A stretch of 64,000 nt of DNA from JAHEKD01 sp965215945 (GTDB lineage: Bacteria > Pseudomonadota > Gammaproteobacteria > Arenicellales > JAHEKD01), in assembly GCA_965215945.1 (NCBI GenBank), contig CBDCFC010000051.1, forward strand, positions 1 to 64,000. Direction: 5' to 3'. How positions within the stretch are numbered: position 1 is the first letter of the stretch; every line of letters starts with the position of its first letter. The notes under the pieces were generated by a model. That model had not been told where the DNA came from and searched no databases. It saw only the letters and a program-made list of their open reading frames with translations. This document shows positions 43,104-51,478 of the stretch, piece after piece. Position numbers and translations under genes: made by a program.

Positions 43104-45524
43104 TTAGCTTCTAAGTCGTTCACCTTTGGGATCAAAGGCTGAGCCTGCCAGAATATAGGCTTTGTGAGATCGACCCAAGACCGCAACGTCCAGTTCAGTC
43201 TCAGGATTGGAATTGGCGGTTTTCACAAAGCCTAGAGCCAGTGATTTATCGACGGTATAACCATAAGAGCCTGAGCTGATTCGACCAACTGGTGTGCCAT
43301 CGGGTATGAAAATCGGTTCACCACCTGTGGCATCAGCTTTATTCGCTTCGATTTCAATCATCACCAGTTTTTCACGTGGCTCGTTATCTTTAATTTTTAG
43401 ATAAGCCTCTTTGCCAATGAATTCAGGTTTATCAAGTTTGATTAACCGATCCAGGCCGACTTCCTGTGGCCAGTATTCAGGTGAGTATTCACGCCCCCAG
43501 GAGCCGTAGCCCTTTTCGATACGAAGCGATAACAAAGAACGGCCGCCGACTGGACGAATATTAAATGGCTGACCAGCTTGCAACAGTTTATTGTAAAGCT
43601 CGAGTTGTTTTTCTTCAGGTATATAGAGTTCCCAACCTAAGTCACCAGTAAATGAAACGCGAATAGCAATTGCATTAATGCCTGCAATGGTGATTTGTTT
43701 AGAACGAGTAAATTTGAAGTTGTCGTTAGACAGGTCTGTATCCGTTAAATCCTGTAGCAAAGCGCGTGAATTCGGTCCAGCCACATTAAATCCACACAGT
43801 TCGCTAGTTATTGATCTAAAACTAACTGTTTCAGGTCGTTCAACCATGTTGAAAAAGCGCTGATGATAGCGCTCGGCCATACCTGAACCGATCATCAAAA
43901 ACTCATCCTCATCCAGCTTAGTAATCGTAAAGTCGCCAGCAATACCACCTCGCAATCCAATCAAAGGTGTTAAGCAAGATCGCCCAATCTCAGTTGGTAC
44001 ATAATTTGCGACCACACGATTAAGCCAGTCTGCCGCGCCTTGACCTTTAATTTCATATTTGCCGAAGTTGGAAATATCAATGATACCCACACTTTCCCGA
44101 AGTGCTTTACATTCCTCTCCAACCGGCTCGAACCAGTTTTGACGTTCAAAGCCATAGTCTTCTTTGGCTTCATTACCTTCACTGGCATACCAAAGCGGGT
44201 GTTCCCAGCCATAGTTAAGTCCAAAAATGGCGCCGAGTTGTTTTTGCCGTTCATACACAGGACGTGTGCGAGTAGGGCGGCCCGCTTCGCGTTCTTCATA
44301 GGGAAAATGAATTTTAAATCGATGTGAATAACAATCCATGACTCGTGATTTGGTGAAACCTTTGGTTGCCCAATCACCATAACGCGCCATGTCCCAAGGA
44401 AACATATCTAATTCAGGCTCGCCTTCGACAACCCACTGGGCAAGCATTAAACCCAAACCACCGGATTGGGAAAATCCAGGAATAATCCCGTTACAACAAA
44501 AATAATTTCTTAGTTCTGGAACCGGACCGAACAAAGCAGCACTATCAGGTGACCAGATCATTGGGCCGTTTATATTGCGCTTAATCCCAGCTTCCGCGAG
44601 GACTGGGATACGATCACAAGCACGCATAATATTTTCTTCTATGCGTTCAAAGTCATCAGGTAATAGTTCATGTCCAAAGTCTGATGGCGTGCCTTGTTCA
44701 GCCCAAAACTTTCCGCCTTTTTCATAGGCACCAACGAGTAAACCCTGACCTTCCTGACGTAAATAGTATTCGCCGTCTCTGTCAGCGACTGAGGGCAAGC
44801 GCCTGTCCATGGCTTCAATTTCAGGAATTGTCTCAGTGACAAAATATTGATGCTCAGTGGGCATCAACGGCAATTCAATACTGGCCATTGCGGCCACTTC
44901 GCGGCCCCACAAGCCGGCTGCATTGATGACTATTTCCGTATGAATGGTTCCGTTCGGCGTGACTACATCCCAGCTGCCATCAGTTCTGGGGTTAGTTTCA
45001 GTGACAGGGGTAAAGCGATGGATGGTTGCACCAAGCGCTTTGGCACCTTGAACATAGGCATAGGTAACCCCTGAAGGATCAACATTACCACCATCCGGTT
45101 CATACATCACGCAGCGAATGCCATCAAAGTTTACTAAGGGATGTAAATCTTGTGCTTCTTTTATAGACAGTTCATAAAAGTCGACATCAAAATATCGGGC
45201 TTTGGCCGCCTGGATGCGTAACTGGTGCTCGCGATCCTTGGTTTGGGCCAGATAAAGTGAACCGGGCTGAAAAATGCCGCAGCCCTGACCGGTTTCTTTT
45301 TCCAATTCTGCATACAGACGCATGGTGTAATACTGTAGTTTGGAAATATTATTGTGATCATGCAGACCGTGCAAGCCTGCAGCAGCGTGCCAGGTGGAGC
45401 CGGACGTCAGTTCGTCACGTTCCAGTAAAACAACATCTTTCCAGCCAAGCTTTGCCAGGTGGTAAAGAATACTGCAGCCAATAAGACCGCCGCCGATAAC
45501 AACAGCTTGCGCGTGTGTTTGCAT
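43104..45524 (-). CDS. Dimethylglycine/sarcosine dehydrogenase-type FAD enzyme with GcvT domains
   Basis: 806 residues and intact. Residues 5-33 are the FAD Rossmann motif (AVVIGGGLIGCSILYHLA). SGSTWHAAAGLHG holds the His that binds FAD covalently in DMGDH. DAO and FAO_M regions run to about 430; a GcvT folate-binding domain (430-710) and GcvT-C end (DGTPVGRISSGSYGYTVDKS) follow. It oxidatively demethylates a methylated glycine, passing the one-carbon unit to tetrahydrofolate. It is the intact counterpart of the broken gene at 804-3241. It is divergent from the detoxification-type genes at 45702. Confidence 0.9.
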   Translation of the reverse strand: MQTHAQAVVIGGGLIGCSILYHLAKLGWKDVVLLERDELTSGSTWHAAAGLHGLHDHNNISKLQYYTMRLYAELEKETGQGCGIFQPGSLYLAQTKDREHQLRIQAAKARYFDVDFYELSIKEAQDLHPLVNFDGIRCVMYEPDGGNVDPSGVTYAYVQGAKALGATIHRFTPVTETNPRTDGSWDVVTPNGTIHTEIVINAAGLWGREVAAMASIELPLMPTEHQYFVTETIPEIEAMDRRLPSVADRDGEYYLRQEGQGLLVGAYEKGGKFWAEQGTPSDFGHELLPDDFERIEENIMRACDRIPVLAEAGIKRNINGPMIWSPDSAALFGPVPELRNYFCCNGIIPGFSQSGGLGLMLAQWVVEGEPELDMFPWDMARYGDWATKGFTKSRVMDCYSHRFKIHFPYEEREAGRPTRTRPVYERQKQLGAIFGLNYGWEHPLWYASEGNEAKEDYGFERQNWFEPVGEECKALRESVGIIDISNFGKYEIKGQGAADWLNRVVANYVPTEIGRSCLTPLIGLRGGIAGDFTITKLDEDEFLMIGSGMAERYHQRFFNMVERPETVSFRSITSELCGFNVAGPNSRALLQDLTDTDLSNDNFKFTRSKQITIAGINAIAIRVSFTGDLGWELYIPEEKQLELYNKLLQAGQPFNIRPVGGRSLLSLRIEKGYGSWGREYSPEYWPQEVGLDRLIKLDKPEFIGKEAYLKIKDNEPREKLVMIEIEANKADATGGEPIFIPDGTPVGRISSGSYGYTVDKSLALGFVKTANSNPETELDVAVLGRSHKAYILAGSAFDPKGERLRS

Positions 45525-45701
45525 TTCGAATCTCTGCGTGTTTTAGCATGTTCTTATCACTTAGATCATGCAGCTTCAAGCACTATTCGGTAAATATGAT
45601 GCTATGTTTAGGTTTAGCTAAACATTAATGTGATTATTAGTCACTTTTTAGCTAATATTATTGATTCAATATTGTTCAACACAAACTCGAGGAGTTGAAA
45701 C
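45525..45701. promoter_or_regulatory. Divergent promoter region of the dehydrogenase and YCII genes
   Basis: 177 bases. GTTTAGGTTTAGCTAAAC at about 45608-45625 is a partial palindrome (TTTAGCTAAA), with another TTTAGCTAA at about 45647. This may be an operator; no regulator gene is close by. AGGAG (45690) precedes the YCII start. Confidence 0.35.
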
Positions 45702-46022
45702 ATGGCTAAATATTTATTTGTCTATCATGGTGGCGGTATGCCGGAGTCTGAGGAAGAAGCTGCAAAGGTCATGCAGGCCTGGATGGATTGGCTGGGTGGC
45801 ATGGGTGAGGATGCCATTGATCCTGGTAATCCTGTTGGCATGTCTTCAACTGTTCATCCGGATCAGTCTGTGACAGAAGACGGCGGCTCGAATCCAACCA
45901 GCGGCTACAGCATTATTAACGCTAGTGATTTGAACGACGCTCATGCAAAAGCCAAAGGCTGTCCGATTTTAGATACCGGCGGTACAGTGGAAGTGGCCGA
46001 AATTCACGAGGTTTCAATGTAG
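45702..46022 (+). CDS. YCII-related (DGPF-type) small protein
   Basis: 106 residues, ferredoxin-like fold: AKYLFVYHGGGMPESEEEAA, MQAWMDWLGGMGEDAID, then GYSIINASDLNDAHAKAKGC and VEVAEIHEVSM. AGGAG precedes the ATG. YCII/DGPF proteins are small dimers, some with dehydrochlorinase or isomerase-like activity, most unassigned. It heads a same-strand run of small redox/detoxification genes to 49491. Confidence 0.85.
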   Translation: MAKYLFVYHGGGMPESEEEAAKVMQAWMDWLGGMGEDAIDPGNPVGMSSTVHPDQSVTEDGGSNPTSGYSIINASDLNDAHAKAKGCPILDTGGTVEVAEIHEVSM

Positions 46023-46066
46023 TATAGTGTGCTGTATTTTATGCGTTCTTAGAGTATCACCCGGAT

Positions 46067-46522
46067 ATGTCTTGCTATTTTGCAACAGTAAAATGGAAAA
46101 CGGACGGCAATGATTTTGTCAAACGTAAATATTCCCGTCTGCATGAATGGTCGTTTGATGGTGGCGCTTTAATTCAGGCCTCGGCCTCTCCGCAAGTAGT
46201 GCCTTTGCCATACTCCGACGAATCAGCTGTTGATCCTGAAGAGGCTTTTGTGGCTGCAATATCCAGTTGTCACATGTTGTTTTTTCTGGATTATGCCAGT
46301 AGAGAAAAAATTACCGTAACCAGTTATGAAGATCAGGCGAGCGGTGTGATGGAAAAGAATCAGCAAGGTTTAATAGTGATGACTAAAGTGATATTAAACC
46401 CCCAAGTAGAATTTGCAGATGAAACGCCGACAAAAGAAACACTTGAAAAGTTGCATCATCGGGCACATGAAAGCTGTTTTCTGGCCAATTCAGTCAAGAC
46501 TGAGATTGAGGTGACATTATGA
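46067..46522 (+). CDS. OsmC/Ohr-family peroxiredoxin-like protein
   Basis: 151 residues. The two OsmC cysteines are visible in AISSCHMLFFLDYASREK and AHESCFLANSVKTE, with the DPEEAFVAAI helix before the first. These proteins reduce organic hydroperoxides through a dithiol cycle. The start at 46067 lacks a strong ribosome site. It lies 44 bp after the YCII gene in the same direction. Confidence 0.88.
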   Translation: MSCYFATVKWKTDGNDFVKRKYSRLHEWSFDGGALIQASASPQVVPLPYSDESAVDPEEAFVAAISSCHMLFFLDYASREKITVTSYEDQASGVMEKNQQGLIVMTKVILNPQVEFADETPTKETLEKLHHRAHESCFLANSVKTEIEVTL

Positions 46523-46539
46523 ATGCAGGCATCCATAAT

Positions 46540-46630
46540 GGCATTCCGAGTGAGTTCACAAACGAATCGAGGAATCTCCATGGGTAGGCTACAGAATCAA
46601 GCGAAGTAGACTGTTCAAGGAGATTCCTCC
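46540..46630. repeat. Dispersed intergenic palindrome
   Basis: GAGGAATCTCC at 46567 and GGAGATTCCTCC at 46619 form the arms around GTAGGCTACAGAATCAAGCG. This is the 'cgaggaatctcc ... ggagattcctcc' class of non-coding repeats and sits between the OsmC and cupin genes. It would form a strong RNA hairpin between the two cistrons. Confidence 0.65.
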
Positions 46631-46666
46631 ACTGCGGTCAGGATGACAATGAATAGGGAAAAACAC

Positions 46667-47002
46667 ATGAATCCAGAAAACTTAACAATCAGTAACGCAC
46701 TTAACCAATTGCCGACCAAGAATGGTAAACAATTTGTTAACCTGTTTAACCACGGCAGCTTGGAAATTGAGATGTATGCCCCTAAAGGTCATGATCCACA
46801 ACAGCCGCATGAAAAAGACGAAGTTTATGTGATCGCTTCCGGTAGTGGCTGGTTTGTCAATGGCGAAACGCGTCACCGGTTTGAGCCAGGGCAAGTGTTA
46901 TTTGTGCCGGCAGGTGTTGTTCACCATTTTGAAGATTTTACTGATGATTTTGCAACCTGGGTGATTTTTTATGGACCTAAAGGCGGTGAAGCCAATGAGT
47001 GA
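46667..47002 (+). CDS. Small cupin protein
   Basis: About 111 residues from the ATG at 46667 (AGGGA 7 bases before; an in-frame ATG at 46643 adds eight). A single double-stranded beta-helix: motif 1 is HDPQQPHEKDEVYVIASGSG, motif 2 is GQVLFVPAGVVHHFEDF. The metal-type residues H-E and H are present. The substrate is unknown. It overlaps the next gene by 8 bp. Confidence 0.85.
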   Translation: MNPENLTISNALNQLPTKNGKQFVNLFNHGSLEIEMYAPKGHDPQQPHEKDEVYVIASGSGWFVNGETRHRFEPGQVLFVPAGVVHHFEDFTDDFATWVIFYGPKGGEANE

Positions 47003-47642
47003 AAATCTGCAGACAGAACGAGTCAGTGTTAACCGATTGAAAGATCGGGCTGCTTATGACGTCGACACCGTTTATCAGATCCTTGATGAAGGAAAAGTCT
47101 GTCATGTAGGTTTTGTGGACAATGGTCAATCTTATGTCATTCCTATGGCGTATGCCAGAATCGAAAACAAGTTAATACTTCATGGCTCAGTATTAAGTCG
47201 CCTATTGAATAAGCTGGCAACAGGAGTTGACATCTGTGTCACGGTCACTCACATCGATGGTATGGTATTAGCTCGCTCAGCCTTTCATCATTCAATGAAT
47301 TATCGAAGTGTAGTGGTTTTAGGTACAGCCAAACCGATTATTAAGGAAACAGACAAAGCCATTGCTCTGGATGCCTTGGTGGATCATTTGATTCCAGGGC
47401 GTTCTAAAACTTCCAGACCGGGAACCAAGCAGGAACTCAAGGCGATCCATGTTTTAGAAATTGAAATTACGGAAGTATCGGTTAAACAGCGAACAGGTCC
47501 ACCCAAGGATGACAAAGAAGATATGCAATCGGATTATTGGGCTGGCGTTATTCCCATGCAGACAGTTTATGGGCAAGCCCAACCTGCAAAGGACTTAAAA
47601 GATGGTATCTCAATACCGGATTTTAGTTCGCTAATCCGATAG
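46995..47642 (+). CDS. PNPOx-like FMN-binding protein
   Basis: 215 residues from the ATG at 46995, inside the cupin gene's last codons. The split-barrel FMN fold reads ILDEGKVCHVGFVDNGQSYV, KLILHGSVLSRLLNKLATGV, VLARSAFHHSMNYRSVVVLG. This is the pyridoxamine 5'-phosphate oxidase-like/FMN group that includes many flavin reductases and F420-type proteins. The C-terminal 60 residues (RTGPPKDDKEDMQSDYWAGV) match the 'nimA-like' or uncharacterised subgroup. Function in this gene run is unknown. Confidence 0.85.
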   Translation: MSENLQTERVSVNRLKDRAAYDVDTVYQILDEGKVCHVGFVDNGQSYVIPMAYARIENKLILHGSVLSRLLNKLATGVDICVTVTHIDGMVLARSAFHHSMNYRSVVVLGTAKPIIKETDKAIALDALVDHLIPGRSKTSRPGTKQELKAIHVLEIEITEVSVKQRTGPPKDDKEDMQSDYWAGVIPMQTVYGQAQPAKDLKDGISIPDFSSLIR

Positions 47643-47664
47643 CTTTAATCCAAGGAGTATATCA

Positions 47665-48285
47665 ATGCATAACATTCGATTGTATGGCCATTATGATTCC
47701 GGTCATGTTTATAAAGTCATGTTGTTTTTGGAGTTAGCTAAAATTCCTTATGATTATGAGTATGTCGATATTTGGATTGAAAAACAAAAACGGCAAAAAA
47801 ATTTTCTCAAATTTTCCAGAAATGGTGAAGTACCTTGTTTAGTGGTAGATGACAACGCTTTTATTCAATCCAACGTCATTCTGCAGAAATTGGCTTCCAC
47901 CTATAGGATGTATGGCGGTGAATCCGAAGATAGACTTATCAGTGCGCTTGACTGGCAATTCTGGGAAGCAAACCGATTGGGCATGTGTTTGCCACAGCTT
48001 AGATATGCTAAACGTTTTGCACCTGATGAATTCACGCCTGGAAATCTGGAGTTTTTATATTCAAGATTCGATCAAGATATCGATTTGTTAGCCCAGCACT
48101 TAAATGATGGTCGGAAATTTATCCTTGACGATGATGTGAGCATTGCAGATTTTTCCGTCTGTGGTTATTTATATTGGCCTGAAGAAGCCGGTGTCGAGTT
48201 GCCACAACCAGTCACTGACTGGCTGGGACGATTGAGTCAGTTAGACGGCTGGCAACCACCTTATGAAATGATGAGAAAGGAGTAG
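47665..48285 (+). CDS. Glutathione S-transferase family protein
   Basis: 206 residues. The thioredoxin-like N-terminal domain begins IRLYGHYDSGHVYKVMLFLE, with the cis-Pro EVPCLVVDD and FIQSNVIL in place. The C-terminal helical domain contains KFILDDDVSIADFSVCGYLY. An AAGGAG precedes the ATG. It conjugates or reduces an electrophile with glutathione. It fits with OsmC and the other detoxification-type neighbours. Confidence 0.88.
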   Translation: MHNIRLYGHYDSGHVYKVMLFLELAKIPYDYEYVDIWIEKQKRQKNFLKFSRNGEVPCLVVDDNAFIQSNVILQKLASTYRMYGGESEDRLISALDWQFWEANRLGMCLPQLRYAKRFAPDEFTPGNLEFLYSRFDQDIDLLAQHLNDGRKFILDDDVSIADFSVCGYLYWPEEAGVELPQPVTDWLGRLSQLDGWQPPYEMMRKE

Positions 48286-48287
48286 TG

Positions 48288-48743
48288 ATGAACGACGATA
48301 TCGTTAATGTAGTTGTTCCCGGTGCAGATGACGAACAACAATGGCGCGATCTGTATCGCGGCTATGCGGATTTTTATCAGGTTGAGATGAATGATCAGAT
48401 TATGGACAACGTCTGGGATTGGATTCACGATGATAATAACCCTTTTTATTGTATTGTTGCCAAAGATAAAAACGAAACCTTATTAGGATTTATGCATTTT
48501 CGTGCCATGCCTTCGCCACTGCGCGGAGCAACGGTTGGTTTTCTTGATGACTTATTTGTTTTACCCGAGGCTAGAGGTAAAGGTGTGGTTACGGCTTTAT
48601 ACGATGATCTGAAAAAACAGGGAAAAGAAAAAGGCTGGCCGTTGATTCGCTGGATTACGGCAGATAACAATTATCGTGCCAGATCGGTCTATGACAAACT
48701 GTCCGATAAGACACACTGGGTGACTTATCAGCTTGACTTGTAG
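48288..48743 (+). CDS. GNAT-family N-acetyltransferase
   Basis: 151 residues from the ATG at 48288 (AAGGAG 6 bases before; a GTG overlaps the GST stop). The acetyl-CoA motif A is LDDLFVLPEARGKGVVTALY, followed by WPLIRWITADNNYRARSVYD. A complete small GNAT. Acceptor unknown. It directly follows the GST gene. Confidence 0.88.
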   Translation: MNDDIVNVVVPGADDEQQWRDLYRGYADFYQVEMNDQIMDNVWDWIHDDNNPFYCIVAKDKNETLLGFMHFRAMPSPLRGATVGFLDDLFVLPEARGKGVVTALYDDLKKQGKEKGWPLIRWITADNNYRARSVYDKLSDKTHWVTYQLDL

Positions 48744-48780
48744 AATGTTTTCAGACTTTTGTCATTTGTAGGAGCCCGAG

Positions 48781-49491
48781 ATGACATTACCGATTGGTTA
48801 TCCGGTTGAATCGCCAACACAGCTACAAAGGCCTAAGACAGAAATCTACGATGGAAAACTCGTGTCTTTGGCGCCTGTGAATCCGGAGAATGATATTGAT
48901 GAGTTATTTGAATGCTCTCATGGCAATGCAGAATTTGAACAGCTTTGGACTTATATGCCTTACGGTCCATTTGCGGGCCCCGACGAAATGCGGGTACAGT
49001 ATTTGGATAGCTGCGCGACATCAACCGATCCTCAGTTTTTAACGGTCACGGATAAAACCTCGGGTCTGAAAAGAGGAGTGGTTAGTTTCTTAAACATTGT
49101 TCCCAATCATCTTACTATTGAGCTTGGTCATATTTGGTATTCGCCATTGGTGCAGCGTAGCAAGGTTAATACCGAAGTCATTCATTTGATGCTTTGTGAG
49201 TCGTTTGACCGAATCAACTATCGTCGGGTAGAGTGGAAGTGTAATGCTTTAAATATCAGGTCCAGGGCAGCAGCTCAGCGTCTGGGTTTCAGTTTCGAAG
49301 GTATTTTTTACAAGCATTTCATTAACAAGGGTCGCAACCGCGATACTGCCTGGTTTGCGATGCTCGATGATGATTGGTCGAATATCAAAAGTAATATGGA
49401 AAAATTCCTCTACGGTGAGGATGAAAGTTTTTCCTTAACCAAAGCGAATCGACCCCATTTGAGGGCTTTGGACACAGGCGAAGCAAGCTAA
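48781..49491 (+). CDS. RimJ/RimL-type GNAT acetyltransferase
   Basis: 236 residues; AGGAG precedes the ATG at 48781. RimJ/RimL fold: IYDGKLVSLAPVNPENDIDE, ELGHIWYSPLVQRSKVNTEV, VEWKCNALNIRSRAAAQRLG, FSFEGIFYKHFINKGRNRDT. Proteins with this extended C terminus acetylate small amines or protein N termini. It ends the plus-strand run begun at 45702. Its neighbour on the minus strand is convergent. Confidence 0.88.
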   Translation: MTLPIGYPVESPTQLQRPKTEIYDGKLVSLAPVNPENDIDELFECSHGNAEFEQLWTYMPYGPFAGPDEMRVQYLDSCATSTDPQFLTVTDKTSGLKRGVVSFLNIVPNHLTIELGHIWYSPLVQRSKVNTEVIHLMLCESFDRINYRRVEWKCNALNIRSRAAAQRLGFSFEGIFYKHFINKGRNRDTAWFAMLDDDWSNIKSNMEKFLYGEDESFSLTKANRPHLRALDTGEAS

Positions 49492-49524
49492 ACTCAAAAT
49501 TGTTGATTGGGGCAAGTTCACAAT

Positions 49525-51114
49525 CTAGTTGCACATAGCATTTTGAACAACTTTAGAATTTGTTGGTGGTTTCCTTAACAAATACATATTCAGAATTTCC
49601 TGTATCACAATGTCCGGATTTAATGTTTGTATGAGTTGATCAGGAAAATGAAAAATGGCCCGGGAAAAATAATTTTTTTGTCCGTGAGCGCTTATTAATG
49701 GAAACACTTTTTGAATGAACGAATCGCCGAGCACAAGTATTTTTTCTAGGTTGCCGGAAGGATTTTCTATAACTTCAACGGAGTAGTCTTTACCTGACTC
49801 GCTAGTTATTATCCTCCGCGGAATTTTAATATCAAATACCCCTTCCGTACCGTAAGGAGTCATGCCTTGCATGGGGTTGCCGGATTTTGGCATCAACTTT
49901 ATATAGTGTTCATTGTTATACCAGTTTGGTAGCAAACCCAACAGACTAAGAAATGCCTTATGTGCCCATTGTTGGTTGATGTCCAAATCAAACTGATCCA
50001 GTTCAATTGCATGAATGTTCTCATTTGGATACATAGGTGAAACTTGCTCAATAATTGCTTGGTAAGCATAGTAAGCGCCCAGGTAATTCCAGTGAAAATC
50101 TGTCCGGTAAAACAACTTAGGATATTGCTGAAGTAACTTTGCATGCTTTAGTGCATGCGTTAAATTCAAAACCGGTAAATTGTTATTTTTTTTAAGCTGT
50201 TTTTCAAGCAGTTCAATACGTGGTGGTGTGGCTGACTTTGATTTGATGGCAACCAGTTTTTTGGGTAAGTATTCGGGGTATACCAGGGCCTTTGTTGGTG
50301 CAATTGTGAATAGATACTTTACGCCTTGATTGCTAAGCCAGCATTTACGTTGTTGGATGACTTGTTCCCATTTTTCCAGTTCACCATCGTCAAAAGGCAG
50401 GCGACCGAGATAGTCGGAAACATTGTCGAAGAAGGCCACTTTGTCTCCTTCTATTCGCCTTTCACCGGTGCCTTCGAACATCATTCCATTTTTTCCAATA
50501 ATAACTTTTGAGGTTGGAGAACGTTCGAATAAATCAACTTTCAAGAGTGAGTTAACATGTCCAATTTCTTTTTTATAAACAAAATCTTCTGAAAAACGTT
50601 TGCCAAATTTATCGAAAAATCCTAACGCAGTAGAGTTTTCCTGATTGTAAATTTCAGTGCTGATATTCTTAAATAATTTTACCTGCATGGAAAAACCAAG
50701 AAAAATAATTAGGAATAGTGATGCTGTGAGGAAATGTTTGTGAGTTTTAAAAATATGTGGTTTTGTTTTTACTAAATATAGACTAAAACAGTAAATCAAA
50801 AAAATTATGAATAGTGTTGTTAAAACAAAGTGAAAAGGAAAAGTACTTAAAATAATTAATAAAATGATTAATAATCTGAATTTATGTTTTTCTAAAAGCG
50901 TATATCTCTGGATCAGAGCAACACTGACTTTTCCAGCTAATAAAATTACAATGGTAATTAATGCAATAATTATTAAAGGGATAAGAAAGTTGGCCAGACC
51001 GGGATTTCCTAACTCAATATTGATATGGGCATTTTCCCCAAAACCGGAAAACAATGATGTGAATGCTGTATTTTGATATTTGTTAATGTTATGTGTTGAT
51101 TCCTCAGTTGCCAT
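49525..51114 (-). CDS. AlgX/AlgJ-like SGNH-fold acetyltransferase with membrane helices
   Basis: 529 residues from the ATG at 51114 (an in-frame TTG at 51201 overlaps the preceding gene by 98 bp and is less likely). About four N-terminal helices (FLIPLIIIALITIVILLAGK and others) precede a periplasmic domain. The AlgX/AlgJ motifs are RTDFHWNYLGAYYAYQAI (D-x-H-W), YGTEGVF and EKILVLGDSFIQ (GDS). With the MBOAT gene upstream, it probably moves acetyl groups onto a surface polysaccharide. The extra membrane part is unusual compared with AlgX. Confidence 0.8.
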   Translation of the reverse strand: MATEESTHNINKYQNTAFTSLFSGFGENAHINIELGNPGLANFLIPLIIIALITIVILLAGKVSVALIQRYTLLEKHKFRLLIILLIILSTFPFHFVLTTLFIIFLIYCFSLYLVKTKPHIFKTHKHFLTASLFLIIFLGFSMQVKLFKNISTEIYNQENSTALGFFDKFGKRFSEDFVYKKEIGHVNSLLKVDLFERSPTSKVIIGKNGMMFEGTGERRIEGDKVAFFDNVSDYLGRLPFDDGELEKWEQVIQQRKCWLSNQGVKYLFTIAPTKALVYPEYLPKKLVAIKSKSATPPRIELLEKQLKKNNNLPVLNLTHALKHAKLLQQYPKLFYRTDFHWNYLGAYYAYQAIIEQVSPMYPNENIHAIELDQFDLDINQQWAHKAFLSLLGLLPNWYNNEHYIKLMPKSGNPMQGMTPYGTEGVFDIKIPRRIITSESGKDYSVEVIENPSGNLEKILVLGDSFIQKVFPLISAHGQKNYFSRAIFHFPDQLIQTLNPDIVIQEILNMYLLRKPPTNSKVVQNAMCN

Positions 51115-51478
51115 GGCCAAAGGGCTTATCCAATGTGATAAGAGGTTTCTTTCTATGACTAGTAATTCCTTTGCTGGAAAAAGTTTTATGGCGACGATCA
51201 AGATAAAAAAGAAGCTTTTTATCGCTTAGATCGCTATTAAATTTCTTGCTATAGATGTAATGTCTTGTGTTGACCAGGAAATGATGTTTTTCATTAATAG
51301 TGTTGTGTTGGTCACGAATTTCTAGTTTGATGTCACCATAATTTTCTGGCTGCGCAAACAAAAATACAGATGTGCTTGACACTGATCTAATAAGAAAAAA
51401 CAGACTGATAAATAGAGCAAGAAAACAAAAAGAATCAAACAGATTAAATTTTATTTTGTTCATTAAGTTTATGCTCAA
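51104..51478 (-). CDS. Small single-helix protein of the acetylation operon
   Basis: 124 residues. One N-terminal helix (FDSFCFLALFISLFFLIRSV) and a short periplasmic domain (ENYGDIKLEIRDQHNTINEK). The start overlaps the MBOAT stop by ATGA (51475-51478) and its stop overlaps the AlgX-like start by 11 bp, so all three genes are coupled. I cannot name the family. Its slot is that of AlgF- or AlgJ-type adapters. Confidence 0.7.
   Translation of the reverse strand: MSINLMNKIKFNLFDSFCFLALFISLFFLIRSVSSTSVFLFAQPENYGDIKLEIRDQHNTINEKHHFLVNTRHYIYSKKFNSDLSDKKLLFYLDRRHKTFSSKGITSHRKKPLITLDKPFGHGN

Noticed and set aside
43970..44380. Long antisense reading frames inside the dehydrogenase gene (also at 21359, 44040, 41007)
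   Set aside because: They are opposite-strand shadows of well-conserved coding sequence, with no ribosome site or known domain.
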